39,985 nt of DNA from Promethearchaeota archaeon (GCA_029838195.1 JALGVJ010000032.1:1-39985), one strand, 5' to 3'; counted from the stretch's first letter, positions 8,055 to 17,252 are shown. Program-made: numbers and translations. Notes: generated by a model from the sequence alone, not told the origin.

Positions 8055-9452
8055 ATGAGTAAAGATGAGGAGCTAAAACACGAGACTCATGGTTTTCTTG
8101 AAATTAATTCCTATAGTTTATCCCAAGGGCTTATTAATTTCAATACGGGTGCGTTTGGCGCCTACGTGTTCTTTTTCTACGAAACGGAGGTTTTATTGAA
8201 CGTGGTGTTGCTTGCGATTGTTTTCTCGATTTATAGCGTTTGGGATGCGATAAACGATCCTCTTTTGGGCAGTCTAATGGATAGGCCTTATAGATTTACT
8301 CGAAAATGGGGGCGTAGGTTTCCTTTTGTGGCGATGGCCATTTTTCCATGGGGTATTTTATACATTTTTTTGTTTACTCCACCAGCTGCGGATGTCATGG
8401 GAGGATGGTCAATTTTTATCTATTTGTTAATCATTTTAATTGCGTATGACATGTTCTACACGATTTGGGACGTATCTTCTGAAGCCTTATTTCCTTTTAA
8501 ATTTCGGGATTATAAGGAGCGTAGAAAAGTGTCGGGCACGAAAGCTTTTTGGGGAATCATTGGATTGGTTTTAGGAATGGTTGTTCCCCCGCTTTTCGTG
8601 GAGTATGGAAACAAGCAATCTTATATAACCCAAGCAATTATTTTGGGTATTATTGCCGTCATCGTGGGCGCTTTAATGTTGCCAGGGCACGTAGAAAGTA
8701 AGGAGATAATAGAAGAGTATCTTACAACATGGGAAATGCGGGGAAAGAGGGTGAGCTTCATTAAAGCTCTTGCTGAAACGTTAAAAAAGAAGAATTTCTT
8801 ATTGCTCATTTTATTGCATTTCACTTATACAATTTTGACAGGATTATTAATTGCTTCCTTGAATTATTTCATCAGGTATAATTTGAGAGAAGATCCGGAC
8901 GTGTTTCTCATTATCATGTTAGGTTACATCATCGTGAGCTTGAGCACCATTCCGCTCTGGATCAAAGTGTCTCATAAAATAAATGATAACAGGAAAATGA
9001 CGTTCATTGGTTCTATTGCAATGGCCTTAGCCACGTTGCCATTATTTTTTGCGAATTCGGTCCTCATAGCGGCCTTTATTGGAGCATTTATCGGGTTAGG
9101 AGGGGGGATTTATTTTGTCATGCAAGATGCGATTTTTGCCGATGTTTTAGATGAGAACGTGGTCTTGGATGGCGAACGTAGAGAAGGCACGTATTTTGGC
9201 GTGAAATTTTTCTTAGGGCGATTTGCCGGCGTTTTTCAATCATTCGTGTTAGCGTTCATTCACGTAACCACGGGATTTAATCCGGAGGTGGAAGAGCAAA
9301 CACCGTTGGCACTATTGGGAATTAGAATGCATTTAGCTCTCATTCCAGCAGTCGCCTTGCTTCTTGGAGCGATAATTTTTTATAAATGGTATGATTTGAC
9401 ACCTGATAAGATCAAATCCATTCGAGCAGAATTAATAGAATCCAAACTTTAA
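8055..9452 (+). CDS. MFS transporter of the GPH (glycoside-pentoside-hexuronide:cation) family
   Basis: This 465-residue membrane protein should have about twelve spans. The MelB/GPH hallmark AINDPLLGSLMD near residue 75-85, followed by RPYRFTRKWGRRFPF, marks the cation- and sugar-binding half and cytoplasmic loop of this family, which imports glycosides or organic anions with H+ or Na+. Paralogues are at 22640-24025 and 31842-33239; the latter has the same length and nearly the same loop signature. The gene stands alone with its own promoter and a T-rich terminator. Substrate cannot be assigned; some archaeal members may move compounds other than sugars. Confidence 0.87.
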   Translation: MSKDEELKHETHGFLEINSYSLSQGLINFNTGAFGAYVFFFYETEVLLNVVLLAIVFSIYSVWDAINDPLLGSLMDRPYRFTRKWGRRFPFVAMAIFPWGILYIFLFTPPAADVMGGWSIFIYLLIILIAYDMFYTIWDVSSEALFPFKFRDYKERRKVSGTKAFWGIIGLVLGMVVPPLFVEYGNKQSYITQAIILGIIAVIVGALMLPGHVESKEIIEEYLTTWEMRGKRVSFIKALAETLKKKNFLLLILLHFTYTILTGLLIASLNYFIRYNLREDPDVFLIIMLGYIIVSLSTIPLWIKVSHKINDNRKMTFIGSIAMALATLPLFFANSVLIAAFIGAFIGLGGGIYFVMQDAIFADVLDENVVLDGERREGTYFGVKFFLGRFAGVFQSFVLAFIHVTTGFNPEVEEQTPLALLGIRMHLALIPAVALLLGAIIFYKWYDLTPDKIKSIRAELIESKL

Positions 9453-9470
9453 ATTTTCTTTATTTTTTAT

Positions 9471-9479
9471 TTTTTTTTT
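9471..9479 (+). terminator. T-tract after the transporter
   Basis: Nine T residues follow two shorter T-runs directly after the transporter stop codon, consistent with archaeal intrinsic termination. Confidence 0.4.
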
Positions 9480-9656
9480 CCCTTGATATAATCCATCTTA
9501 TAATTAAAGGAAAAAATTTTAGTGATTAGAAGCGAACTTTAGTTCGCAAGGAATTTTTTTTCCATTTTTTTGTTAGTTTACCATATAAAGTCTCGCGGTT
9601 CTTGAAAATCAATAAAGCATTAATAAAATAAAAAAAAGAATTAAAATTATTGAAAA

Positions 9657-10085
9657 TTATTTTTTTCTGCCATAGAGTAGATATGCGAGAATATAGGTTT
9701 CCAAGATCATGAGGGGATAAAAATATCCAGTGGTGGTTTCTAACCAGAAATAAGAAATAAGATTCCTGTTTTGAAATACTCCGAAGAACAAAGCATCTAA
9801 TAAAAAATTTAAACCGCAAACAATGCTACCGAGCACTATTGCATCAATAGCCCAAGAATCGGCAATAATCGGGTGTTTTGATTCATATTTCCATAAATAG
9901 AGGAGGAGGACAAACAGAGAAACAAGGGCATTAACGATGAGCAAGGAAATGTACAATTGAATATTTGGATTAGGAATGGGTTGATTTGTAGAATAATCGA
10001 AAAAGGCGGCTCCGACAATCAGGAATGCCCAAATCCAAGAGGCGATACCTAAGATCACGCTTAATAGTAATGATTTTTTATTCAT
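9657..10085 (-). CDS. Small four-span membrane protein of unknown function
   Basis: The protein of about 142 residues starts MNKKSLLLSVILG and has about four hydrophobic helices, with a polar NPNIQLY loop after the first and an ending in RKK. The reading frame stays open up to 10175, but that extension overlaps the Cys4 gene at 10142-10273 and is poor in coding character, so an internal ATG at 10085 (or 10100) is chosen. No good ribosome-binding site decides between them. It lies about 56 bases downstream of the Cys4 gene on the same strand and may share its transcript. I recognise no family. Confidence 0.6.
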   Translation of the reverse strand: MNKKSLLLSVILGIASWIWAFLIVGAAFFDYSTNQPIPNPNIQLYISLLIVNALVSLFVLLLYLWKYESKHPIIADSWAIDAIVLGSIVCGLNFLLDALFFGVFQNRNLISYFWLETTTGYFYPLMILETYILAYLLYGRKK

Positions 10086-10141
10086 GCTTTTCACGCTCAT
10101 TTTTAGTAAATGATCGGTAATAATACCGCCATGGATGACAA

Positions 10142-10273
10142 TTATCCACGGGGCGTAAACGCATTTGCCGGGCAAAATTTAGCGTCTAAAGTGGCGGGGA
10201 CTTCATGTCCGAAGCAATCTCCTTTCGTCTCATCTATAGGCTTATAATGCTTGCAATCCTTACATTGTGCCAT
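10142..10273 (-). CDS. 43-residue Cys4 protein resembling glycyl-radical-enzyme small subunits (BssB type)
   Basis: This short gene starts at ATG 10273 and ends at TAA 10142-10144. The protein begins MAQCKDCKHYKP, continues with GDCFGHEVP and ends CPANAFTPRG. Four cysteines (C4, C7, C20, C34) could bind one Fe-S cluster or zinc. The CxxCxxY...GxCFGxxV...CPxxAF pattern resembles, from memory, small archaeal proteins annotated as benzylsuccinate-synthase beta-subunit family. No glycyl radical enzyme or activase lies nearby, so if the likeness holds it works with a distant partner or alone. All 43 codons are open and the cysteine spacing is orderly, which argues that it is real. No clear ribosome-binding site is visible. 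Confidence 0.6.
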   Translation of the reverse strand: MAQCKDCKHYKPIDETKGDCFGHEVPATLDAKFCPANAFTPRG

Positions 10274-10442
10274 TATTTTTCCCTTTTTACTTTTTTTATT
10301 TTTTTTTTTGATTTATTTTAAGATAAATTTTTTAACAAGAAATGATTAGAATGATACGCATAAATAACTCGTGGATTTTGAAACAAAATTTTAATTCGAG
10401 TCACATACTACTTTCTTAACCAAGAGAGTTGAAAAATTAATC

Positions 10443-11459
10443 ATGCTAAAACAGCTCTGGAGGTATTTAAGTGAGATTGGTTTGTCCGACATTCAAATCC
10501 ATCTATATGAATTCATCCTAAGAAATATAACCGCCACGATTAATGAAATAAAGGAGGCATTACATTATTCATACGCTCAAGTTAATTATAACATGTCCGT
10601 TTTAGAGGAAAAAGGATTAATTTTTTCTTCTAAAGGAAAAGATAAACAATATCATCGTATAGATCCGAAAATTGCGTTAAATAGAATCTTGGAGGATCGT
10701 TATAAAAGATATCAAGAACAAATTAATGCCCTTGAAGAATATTTAAAAGCCGAAGAAAGTGAGAGAGGGGCATGTTATAAACATTTAACATTTTATCATT
10801 ATTCCGACGTGAATCTGGCCATGGAAAATATTATTAAGTTAATTAAAAATGCAAGAGAAGAGATATGCATGTCTTCTTTACCTCCTACTTTTTTGAAAAA
10901 CATCGAGGGCGCTCTCCATGAAGCTTATTTGCGGGGAGTTAAAATCGAATTGTATTATTCCACTCGGGATTTTATTGAAATAACTAACTATTTTGAACTA
11001 ATCACGAATATTTTAAGAAGAATACGATTAACCATCATTGAGACGGAAGAAAAAACGTGCCAATTACTCCGATATAATGATATCATTGCCAACAATGGTA
11101 TCTTGTTAATAGATGATCTTTATTTTAATTCCATTATCTATTTAGACGAAAACTTTTTTCATTTCAACGGATTTACGGATTCCCATTTAGTAAAAACGGT
11201 CAAAAAATTCCTTCGGATTAAAACGGTCATGAAACGAGTAAAAATGGAACATCCAGAGTCCGTTAAACGGGTAATAAACATCATCCAAGAAAATGAAGGC
11301 ATTAGTACGAGAGAGATTGGACTAAAATCTAAAATTAGTGGTACCAAATTAAGAGAAATATTGGATTCACTTCTCGCAGAAGGTATCATTAAGGAAACCA
11401 AGAGTAAGAGTACGATGGGAGGCAAACCTAGAAAGGAATATTCCTTCATTAAAAATTAG
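10443..11459 (+). CDS. TrmB-type transcriptional regulator with a second C-terminal winged helix
   Basis: This 338-residue protein opens with a winged-helix DNA-binding domain (about 1-75; EIGLSDIQIHLYEFIL, then a recognition helix and an EEKGLI wing) typical of the TrmB family. A coiled linker (about 80-100) follows, then a phospholipase-D-like effector region (about 115-265, containing ARE.I..SSLPP and GVKIELYY) as in TrmB relatives. The last 70 residues form another winged helix (SVKRVINIIQENEGIS...GIIKE). TrmB proteins often sense sugars and control sugar uptake; the nearby GPH transporter at 8055 is a possible but unproven target. Monocistronic, ending at a strong hairpin terminator. Confidence 0.78.
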   Translation: MLKQLWRYLSEIGLSDIQIHLYEFILRNITATINEIKEALHYSYAQVNYNMSVLEEKGLIFSSKGKDKQYHRIDPKIALNRILEDRYKRYQEQINALEEYLKAEESERGACYKHLTFYHYSDVNLAMENIIKLIKNAREEICMSSLPPTFLKNIEGALHEAYLRGVKIELYYSTRDFIEITNYFELITNILRRIRLTIIETEEKTCQLLRYNDIIANNGILLIDDLYFNSIIYLDENFFHFNGFTDSHLVKTVKKFLRIKTVMKRVKMEHPESVKRVINIIQENEGISTREIGLKSKISGTKLREILDSLLAEGIIKETKSKSTMGGKPRKEYSFIKN

Positions 11460-11465
11460 TTTAAA

Positions 11466-11496
11466 GAACAAGGTGCTTGTTCCTCATTTTTTTTTT
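11466..11496 (+). terminator. Hairpin-plus-T-tract terminator after the TrmB-like gene
   Basis: GAACAAG-GTG-CTTGTTC forms a perfect 7-bp stem with a 3-base loop and is followed within four bases by ten T residues. It has the layout of a bacterial rho-independent terminator and starts seven bases after the stop codon. Confidence 0.7.
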
Positions 11497-11531
11497 AAGA
11501 TCTAAATTGCTTGCTTAAAGAGAAAATACAA

Positions 11532-11550
11532 AAATAAATATTATTTATTT
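11532..11550. promoter_or_regulatory. Inverted repeat in the promoter region of the gelsolin-like operon
   Basis: AAATAAAT-ATT-ATTTATTT is an 8-bp inverted repeat with a 3-base centre, 68 bases before the TTG start at 11618. It overlaps the likely TATA region. It may be an operator or simply an AT-rich core promoter. Confidence 0.3.
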
Positions 11551-11617
11551 GTTAATGATTATAATTCATTAGGGAAAATTATTAATTAAAAATAGCAATT
11601 AAAAGAAGGTATGGAGC

Positions 11618-13321
11618 TTGGGAGCGCAAGATTTAGAAATTTATAATCTAAATTATTCAGGAGCATTTAACAAGATGAGCTCTAACGTGGCTCCTCTAGA
11701 ATTATTCTCTTTATATAATATTCTAGCAGTTTATGTTTATAATAAGAAAAAAATGTATATCTGGATTGGAAAGAATGTTGCTAATAGTTTAAAAATTTAT
11801 ATTCCAAATATTCGAGCATTATTTTTGGAAGAATTTCCTGAAAAGAAGATCCTAAGGAACATAACTATTGAGTCAGGATTTGAAACAGCAGAATTTTTGG
11901 AGAATTTCGATTTTTCTAAAGAAGAATTAATGGCGCATCTTAAAAAGCAAGAGAATAAAGTAAATCCCGTTCTTTCCAAGATCAATGAAATGAAAGAGGA
12001 AATAGAATATCTCATTGAAACGGAGAATTATGATACTGCAATCGCAAGAGTAAGAGAAATCATTGAACTGGCTCGAGCTATTGAAGATCAAGCATTAGTA
12101 AGGGACCAAGAAAATTTAATTGATCGCATTAAAGAACTCAAGCACAGAAAAGAAATTGATATCATCGCAAGGATAGATGAGTTAAGAATAGTCAAACAAA
12201 ATCATTCTCAAATTGGTAATTATAATAATGCCATTCAAGCAGCGAGAGAAATCATCAGCCTGGCGAAATCGGCTAATCTCGAATTGATAATTAGAGAAGA
12301 GGAGGAATTTATTGCAAGATTCACGGGGAAATATGATCCACAGAAATTGGTAATTAAAGCGAGAGAAACAAGCTTGAAATTGAAAAAACAACAAGAAGAA
12401 TTGCTAGCAAATAACAAGATTCAAGAAGCTCATGCATTAGTTGCGGATTTCATTGAGAAGTATGGAAGATTTTGTGATTTGACAAAAATTCTTTCAGCGA
12501 AAACCGTATTAGACAAGGATAAAATCACATGGAAGGACTTTCTTGAAACGAGAGAGAAAATGAAGCAAGAATTAGCTGATCTCGAAAAGCAATATCTCCA
12601 AGCTGTAAAGTTAAATAACGCTAGGAAAGCATTAACTATTCTTGATACCGCTTGGAACATTCTTTTTTCAATAAATGATGACGAATTGACAAGGAAATGG
12701 GCACAATTAGAAGAAGATTCCTCCATAATTTCTAAAAAGAGAGAAAAAGAAGAAAAATCGGAATTAATACGGGAGCTCGAGCAATCGATAAATCTTAATT
12801 TACACGAACTAAATAAAGAACAATTGAAAGAACAGAGTTCTAATTTCAAGAAATATATTGAATTTGCACGGGGAAATAATCTTGATGATTTACTAAATGA
12901 ATTATCGAGCAAGAATGAAGAATTATTAATACGAATTAATGAACTTGAGAAAATAGAGCAAGAAATAATGCGATTGGAGCCAGAATTAAAAAATGCTCGA
13001 AATGAAAATGATTTTAATAGTGCCATTACTATTTGTGAATCATTAATTGCTCTCTCTAAGCAAATGAGTTCAATAGATCTTGTCGAAAAATATCAAGAGC
13101 TATTAAAAGCCATTAAAAATGAAAAGGAATCTTTAGAGAAAAAAAAAATAGAAAATCGGCAAAAAAAGCAGCAAGTTGAACAATTTAAAAAGAACATTAG
13201 AGAGCTAAATGAAGAGGGAAAGCAATTTTTTTTTCAGGGAGACTTAAAAAAATCCCTACAAACGTATCAAAAAATCATTGCATTATTTAATGATTTTAAA
13301 AAGTTAACTATTCAACAATGA
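11618..13321 (+). CDS. Gelsolin-like domain followed by helical-repeat coiled coil
   Basis: This 567-residue protein has a gelsolin-like domain at residues 30-98: the YVYNKKKMYIWIGK core strand is followed by a helix and then ESGFETAEFLENF, matching the gelsolin W-G-K and E-G-G-E-T..F positions. From about 110 on it is almost wholly helical and charged, with a recurring NY..AI...REII.LA unit (137-, 201-, about 454-) resembling TPR-like hairpins between coiled-coil stretches. Gelsolin-like domains bind actin, and Asgard archaea encode actins and gelsolins, so a cytoskeletal role is plausible inference. The start is TTG at 11618 with GAAGG eight bases upstream; the nearby ATG at 11611 is out of frame and soon stops. 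It is followed after 46 bases by a relative at 13368. Confidence 0.82.
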   Translation: MGAQDLEIYNLNYSGAFNKMSSNVAPLELFSLYNILAVYVYNKKKMYIWIGKNVANSLKIYIPNIRALFLEEFPEKKILRNITIESGFETAEFLENFDFSKEELMAHLKKQENKVNPVLSKINEMKEEIEYLIETENYDTAIARVREIIELARAIEDQALVRDQENLIDRIKELKHRKEIDIIARIDELRIVKQNHSQIGNYNNAIQAAREIISLAKSANLELIIREEEEFIARFTGKYDPQKLVIKARETSLKLKKQQEELLANNKIQEAHALVADFIEKYGRFCDLTKILSAKTVLDKDKITWKDFLETREKMKQELADLEKQYLQAVKLNNARKALTILDTAWNILFSINDDELTRKWAQLEEDSSIISKKREKEEKSELIRELEQSINLNLHELNKEQLKEQSSNFKKYIEFARGNNLDDLLNELSSKNEELLIRINELEKIEQEIMRLEPELKNARNENDFNSAITICESLIALSKQMSSIDLVEKYQELLKAIKNEKESLEKKKIENRQKKQQVEQFKKNIRELNEEGKQFFFQGDLKKSLQTYQKIIALFNDFKKLTIQQ

Positions 13322-13367
13322 GTAAAAAATTCATTAGACCATGACTAAAAAATAACTGCGTGAAATC

Positions 13368-15788
13368 ATGAGTGAGCAAATAGAAGAGATTTTTGAAAAA
13401 TTTAAAAATATTTTTAGTTCGCGTCAAGAAGAAATTAAAACGTTCTTGAAAAAACATTATGGTCATTTATTTAAAAATCAAATCATAGAAAATGTGGAGA
13501 AAATTGACGCCACCGAACGGATTGAAAAGGCGGGCTTTCATCCGGAACTCTCAAGTTGGAAAAATATTTATGGAAATATCATTGTTAGTTCCTGTGAGAT
13601 AATAAATGGCAAAAAAGTACGATATGACTATAAATTTTCTTTTGTTGAGGAAAAATTAAGCGAGGAGAAAATTGAAATTGTAGAAAATGCGTTAAATGAA
13701 GTTAAAAACTTAGAATCAAAATTATTATTTGATGATGCTATTGCGAAAGTTGATGAGATTATAGAATTTATTCGGTTAGATGATGATAAAGTATTTAACA
13801 AGAGGTTAAACGACCGCCGTCGGGAAATAATTTCTGCAAAGCAAGATTTTGAAGATTCCATGGGAAAAATCCGCTTATTGGAAGAAAAATTGGAGGAGCA
13901 AAAAGAAGCAAATGATTTAAATGCGGCAATAATTACATGCGAAAAAATTTTTGAGATTTCCCGTTCGATAAAAAATGTTGAATTAATTAAGAAATTCAGG
14001 GATAAATTAGAAAAATTTAAAAAGAAACAAGCTGCTCTAGAGGAAATTGAAACATTAGAAACTAAATTGAAAGAATATCAAAAGCAGGGAAATTTAGAAG
14101 GTGCTCTTGAGAAATGTGATGAAATTCTTAAAATTATTCAACGATCAAGAGAGCCATCTCTCCTTAAGAAATTTTCAGATATTAAACGAGATCTTGAAAA
14201 AACTCTTGATTTATTAAAGCAAGAGCGGGAAAAAACTTTATCAACCATTTCAGAATTGGAAAAAGAAGTTGAATCTTTTCAGGCGGAAGGGAATTTTGAA
14301 ATGATTATAAATCATTGTGAAAAGATCATCTTTCTTTCAAACCAGATTAATGAGCCTGCTATAGCTGAAAAGCATGTAAAAATAAGGGAAAAAACGGAAG
14401 AAAAAGTAAAAATTTTAGCTAAAATAAAGGACTTGGCTAAAGAATTAGAAGAATTAAGGGCATCTAAGAATTTTAATGATGCCCTTAAAATCTCTGATCA
14501 AATTCTTGAGTCGTGTAAAAAAATTGAACGGGATGATCTAATTAAAAAATACTTAAACGTGAAAGAGAATATCCAAGAAAAAATCAAAGATTTGGAAGAA
14601 AGTAGAGAAAATCTCCTTCAAGAAATTAATAAAAATGAAAAAGAATTAGAAAACAAAAGAAATATTAAGGATTTTAAGGGAGCTCTAAATACGTGCGATA
14701 AACTCATTAACCTTACTTTAAAATTAGAAGATGAGGGTTTAAAAAATAAATATGAGATGATAAAGAAAGCTATTTTGGAAGAGAAAGCAGAATTAGAGGC
14801 TAAAAAAGAAAAAGAGAAAAAAGAGCAGCAATTATTACTAGAGAAAGCTCGGGAATTAAAAGATGTAATCCCATTCGAAGAAGAAGATGTTTTACCTCTC
14901 ATTGAAGAATTTTCCATAAATGAGATTTTAAAGGGAATTCCGGATGACCCCGATCTCCTTTTGGAAGAAATTAATACCCTGCTAGATTCACATCGAGTAG
15001 AAATTAAAGAAGAATTGAAAAATAAAACGCTATTACGCAGTTCCTCCGGAGAACTTTTGGAATTGAATAAAGAAATGAAAATAAAGCCCCCGGAGAAGGA
15101 ATCAAAGAAAAGTATCCATGAAGTTGCTTCGGGATTCGAAAATCCTTTTGATGAATATCTCGAAGAAGCCATTATCTCCGATATCATCCCATTCAATTAT
15201 GAAATTGAGAAAATTGAATTAAATGGCGAGGAAGTAAAAAACATGGTGGAAAAATCTCTAAAGAAAGAAGGATTAGAGCTCAATTGGCAATTTACTAATG
15301 TCCCACCAAAAGAGAAAATGGTCATTAATTACGATTTAAGAAGAAGAGTTTCAAGAACTATAATTTTCATGCTTAAGGATCAACTGAAAATAATTAAAAC
15401 TCATTCAAGATTAAAACAATTGGGATTTGAAGGCCTTTATGAAGCAGAATTACCTTTTACCAACAATTTTGGAGAACTTGAAGGTGTAGTAGTGGAAGAT
15501 ATCATTCCTCTTTATTATCTTCATGTCATACAAAAACCTAAAGATGAATTACCTGCTGAAACCATCGTAGCAGATATGGGAGATATCATCAAGTGGAACA
15601 TTGGAACGATGAAAAATGAGACTAAAATTTACAATTACATGCTAATTGAATTATATCTTTTCGAAGAAACGAAAATACAATATGATCAATTAAATAGAAA
15701 AGCCTTGGATGCATTAGAACAAGAAAATTTTGAGGAAAGTTTTGAAAAATTCAAGGCCATTAAAGATTTACTCGAAAAATTTACCTAA
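13368..15788 (+). CDS. Long helical-repeat protein with duplicated C-terminal beta-rich domain
   Basis: This 806-residue protein starts with a small non-repetitive domain (1-100). Residues 118-475 contain six units of the pattern [KG]NF..AL..C[ED]KI....., at about 121, 183, 242, 309, 368 and 435; the last five are spaced 59, 67, 59, 67, i.e. an alternating period of about 126. The same unit occurs in the protein encoded just upstream, so the pair are relatives. An acidic linker (480-600) leads to two similar beta-rich segments (about 603-668 and 705-766), each beginning DIIP.. and carrying a later L.W.[FI] motif. A final ENFEESFEKFK helix ends the protein. No enzyme motif is present; a scaffold or filament-associated role is inferred from architecture. 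Confidence 0.8.
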   Translation: MSEQIEEIFEKFKNIFSSRQEEIKTFLKKHYGHLFKNQIIENVEKIDATERIEKAGFHPELSSWKNIYGNIIVSSCEIINGKKVRYDYKFSFVEEKLSEEKIEIVENALNEVKNLESKLLFDDAIAKVDEIIEFIRLDDDKVFNKRLNDRRREIISAKQDFEDSMGKIRLLEEKLEEQKEANDLNAAIITCEKIFEISRSIKNVELIKKFRDKLEKFKKKQAALEEIETLETKLKEYQKQGNLEGALEKCDEILKIIQRSREPSLLKKFSDIKRDLEKTLDLLKQEREKTLSTISELEKEVESFQAEGNFEMIINHCEKIIFLSNQINEPAIAEKHVKIREKTEEKVKILAKIKDLAKELEELRASKNFNDALKISDQILESCKKIERDDLIKKYLNVKENIQEKIKDLEESRENLLQEINKNEKELENKRNIKDFKGALNTCDKLINLTLKLEDEGLKNKYEMIKKAILEEKAELEAKKEKEKKEQQLLLEKARELKDVIPFEEEDVLPLIEEFSINEILKGIPDDPDLLLEEINTLLDSHRVEIKEELKNKTLLRSSSGELLELNKEMKIKPPEKESKKSIHEVASGFENPFDEYLEEAIISDIIPFNYEIEKIELNGEEVKNMVEKSLKKEGLELNWQFTNVPPKEKMVINYDLRRRVSRTIIFMLKDQLKIIKTHSRLKQLGFEGLYEAELPFTNNFGELEGVVVEDIIPLYYLHVIQKPKDELPAETIVADMGDIIKWNIGTMKNETKIYNYMLIELYLFEETKIQYDQLNRKALDALEQENFEESFEKFKAIKDLLEKFT

Positions 15789-15839
15789 TTCATGTTATTC
15801 TCTTAAATCAAAACCGTTCCTTTTGTTGCTCAATTATCC

Positions 15840-17252
15840 TCATTTATTATTGTTCTTATTCCCTATGTATTCTTCAATTAATCTCGTACGTAAAGCGTGT
15901 AAAGATTTGGAAATACTAACCTTATATTTCTGAGGATTCAATAGCCTGGTGGATGCTTCTGAGAGATGGGTAATATCTTGTTCCATGGTTTTCTGGGCTT
16001 CCCGCCATCCTCCTAATTTTTTGATGATTTTTCCCTTTTCCATTTTTAATTCAAGCAGTTGTTCCACGCGATGGGGATTTTTAATTTTATAAAAACGTAA
16101 GGGATTTAAGGGATCATATACAAAATCCTCTTCCAAGTGCTCTTTATCATGCAATTCCATGATATCTCCCGTCATGTAATCATCTTTATCATAAATTCGA
16201 AATAATTTCTTTTTTGAAGGAATAGTGGTCTTCTCTACATTACTAGATATTTTTAATCTGGGCTTCCCTTCAAATTCTACTAATTTATACACGCCTCCCA
16301 GAGCAGGATCATCATAACAAGTAGCCAATTTCGTGCCTATACCCCACAAATCAACGACGCCATGATTTCGCTTGATCTCAGCAATGACGTATTCATCTAT
16401 ATCATTTGATGCTACAATCTTGGTTTCCGTGAGTCCGGCATCATCTAAAAGCTCTCTTACTTTCCTGCTAAAATACGCTAAATCTCCTGAATCAATTCTT
16501 ACGCCATCCAATTTCTTTCCTTTTTGTTGGAGTTCTTTTCCAACAATGATCGCATTTTTGCAGCCTTCAATGATGTCATACGTATCTATTAACAAAATAC
16601 AATTATCAGGATAAAGTTCTGCATATGCCCTAAATGCTTTCAATTCGGAGTTGAATGCCATGACCCATGAATGGGCTTGGGTGCCACTAACTCGAATTCC
16701 TTGCATTTTTCCTGCCAGCACGTTTGATGTTCCCACGCATCCTCCTACCATTGCTGCCTCGCTTGCGGTTAAACCCCCATTTGGCCCCTGAGCTCTTCTT
16801 AATCCAAATTCGAGGATGGGTTGCTTTCCAGAAGTTAACCACATCCTATTCGCTTTTGTAGCGCATAACGTTGGAAAATTAAAACAATTCAATAAATAAG
16901 TCTCAATAAGTTGACATTGAATCAAAGGCCCCTCCACTTCCATGATAGGCTCATAAGGAAATATTATGCGACCATCCTCAAGGCAACGAATGGTTAATTC
17001 GCACTTCCAATTTGCTAAATACTCTAAAAAAGCTTCCGAAAAGAGTTTTTGCTCTCTCAAGTATTCAATGTCATCCTCTTTATATTGCATTTGGCTAATG
17101 TTTTTGATCGCTTTATTTAGTCCATAACAAACCGCATATACGCCCTTAAATGGTGCTTGTCGAAAAAATAAATCAAATACAGCATGCTTATCTGCCATTC
17201 CTTTCAGTAAATAGCCATTCGCCATGGTAAGCTGATAAAAATCGGTTAACAA
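15840..17252 (-). CDS. pncB: Nicotinate phosphoribosyltransferase
   Basis: This 470-residue enzyme forms nicotinate mononucleotide from nicotinate and PRPP (ATP-assisted), the entry step of NAD salvage. The N-terminus TDFYQLTMANGY, the segment EFGLRRAQGPNGG (148-160), GTSNVLAG (174-181) and SGTQAHSW (189-196) are family signatures; H194 is the likely phosphorylated histidine by position. The start is unsettled: TTG at 17252 matches the family N-terminus, but it has no good ribosome-binding site, while GGGGGT lies about 28 bases upstream, before an in-frame stretch without ATG, GTG or TTG. It stands alone and is convergent with the repeat-protein operon. Confidence 0.93.
   Translation of the reverse strand: MLTDFYQLTMANGYLLKGMADKHAVFDLFFRQAPFKGVYAVCYGLNKAIKNISQMQYKEDDIEYLREQKLFSEAFLEYLANWKCELTIRCLEDGRIIFPYEPIMEVEGPLIQCQLIETYLLNCFNFPTLCATKANRMWLTSGKQPILEFGLRRAQGPNGGLTASEAAMVGGCVGTSNVLAGKMQGIRVSGTQAHSWVMAFNSELKAFRAYAELYPDNCILLIDTYDIIEGCKNAIIVGKELQQKGKKLDGVRIDSGDLAYFSRKVRELLDDAGLTETKIVASNDIDEYVIAEIKRNHGVVDLWGIGTKLATCYDDPALGGVYKLVEFEGKPRLKISSNVEKTTIPSKKKLFRIYDKDDYMTGDIMELHDKEHLEEDFVYDPLNPLRFYKIKNPHRVEQLLELKMEKGKIIKKLGGWREAQKTMEQDITHLSEASTRLLNPQKYKVSISKSLHALRTRLIEEYIGNKNNNK

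Noticed and set aside
12430..13026. 198-codon minus-strand ORF inside the gelsolin-like gene
   Set aside because: Its Ser- and Phe-rich composition is the expected shadow of a Glu- and Lys-rich coiled coil on the other strand.
14618..15196. 192-codon minus-strand ORF inside the second repeat protein
   Set aside because: It is the same kind of Ser/Phe-rich shadow of a coding coiled coil.
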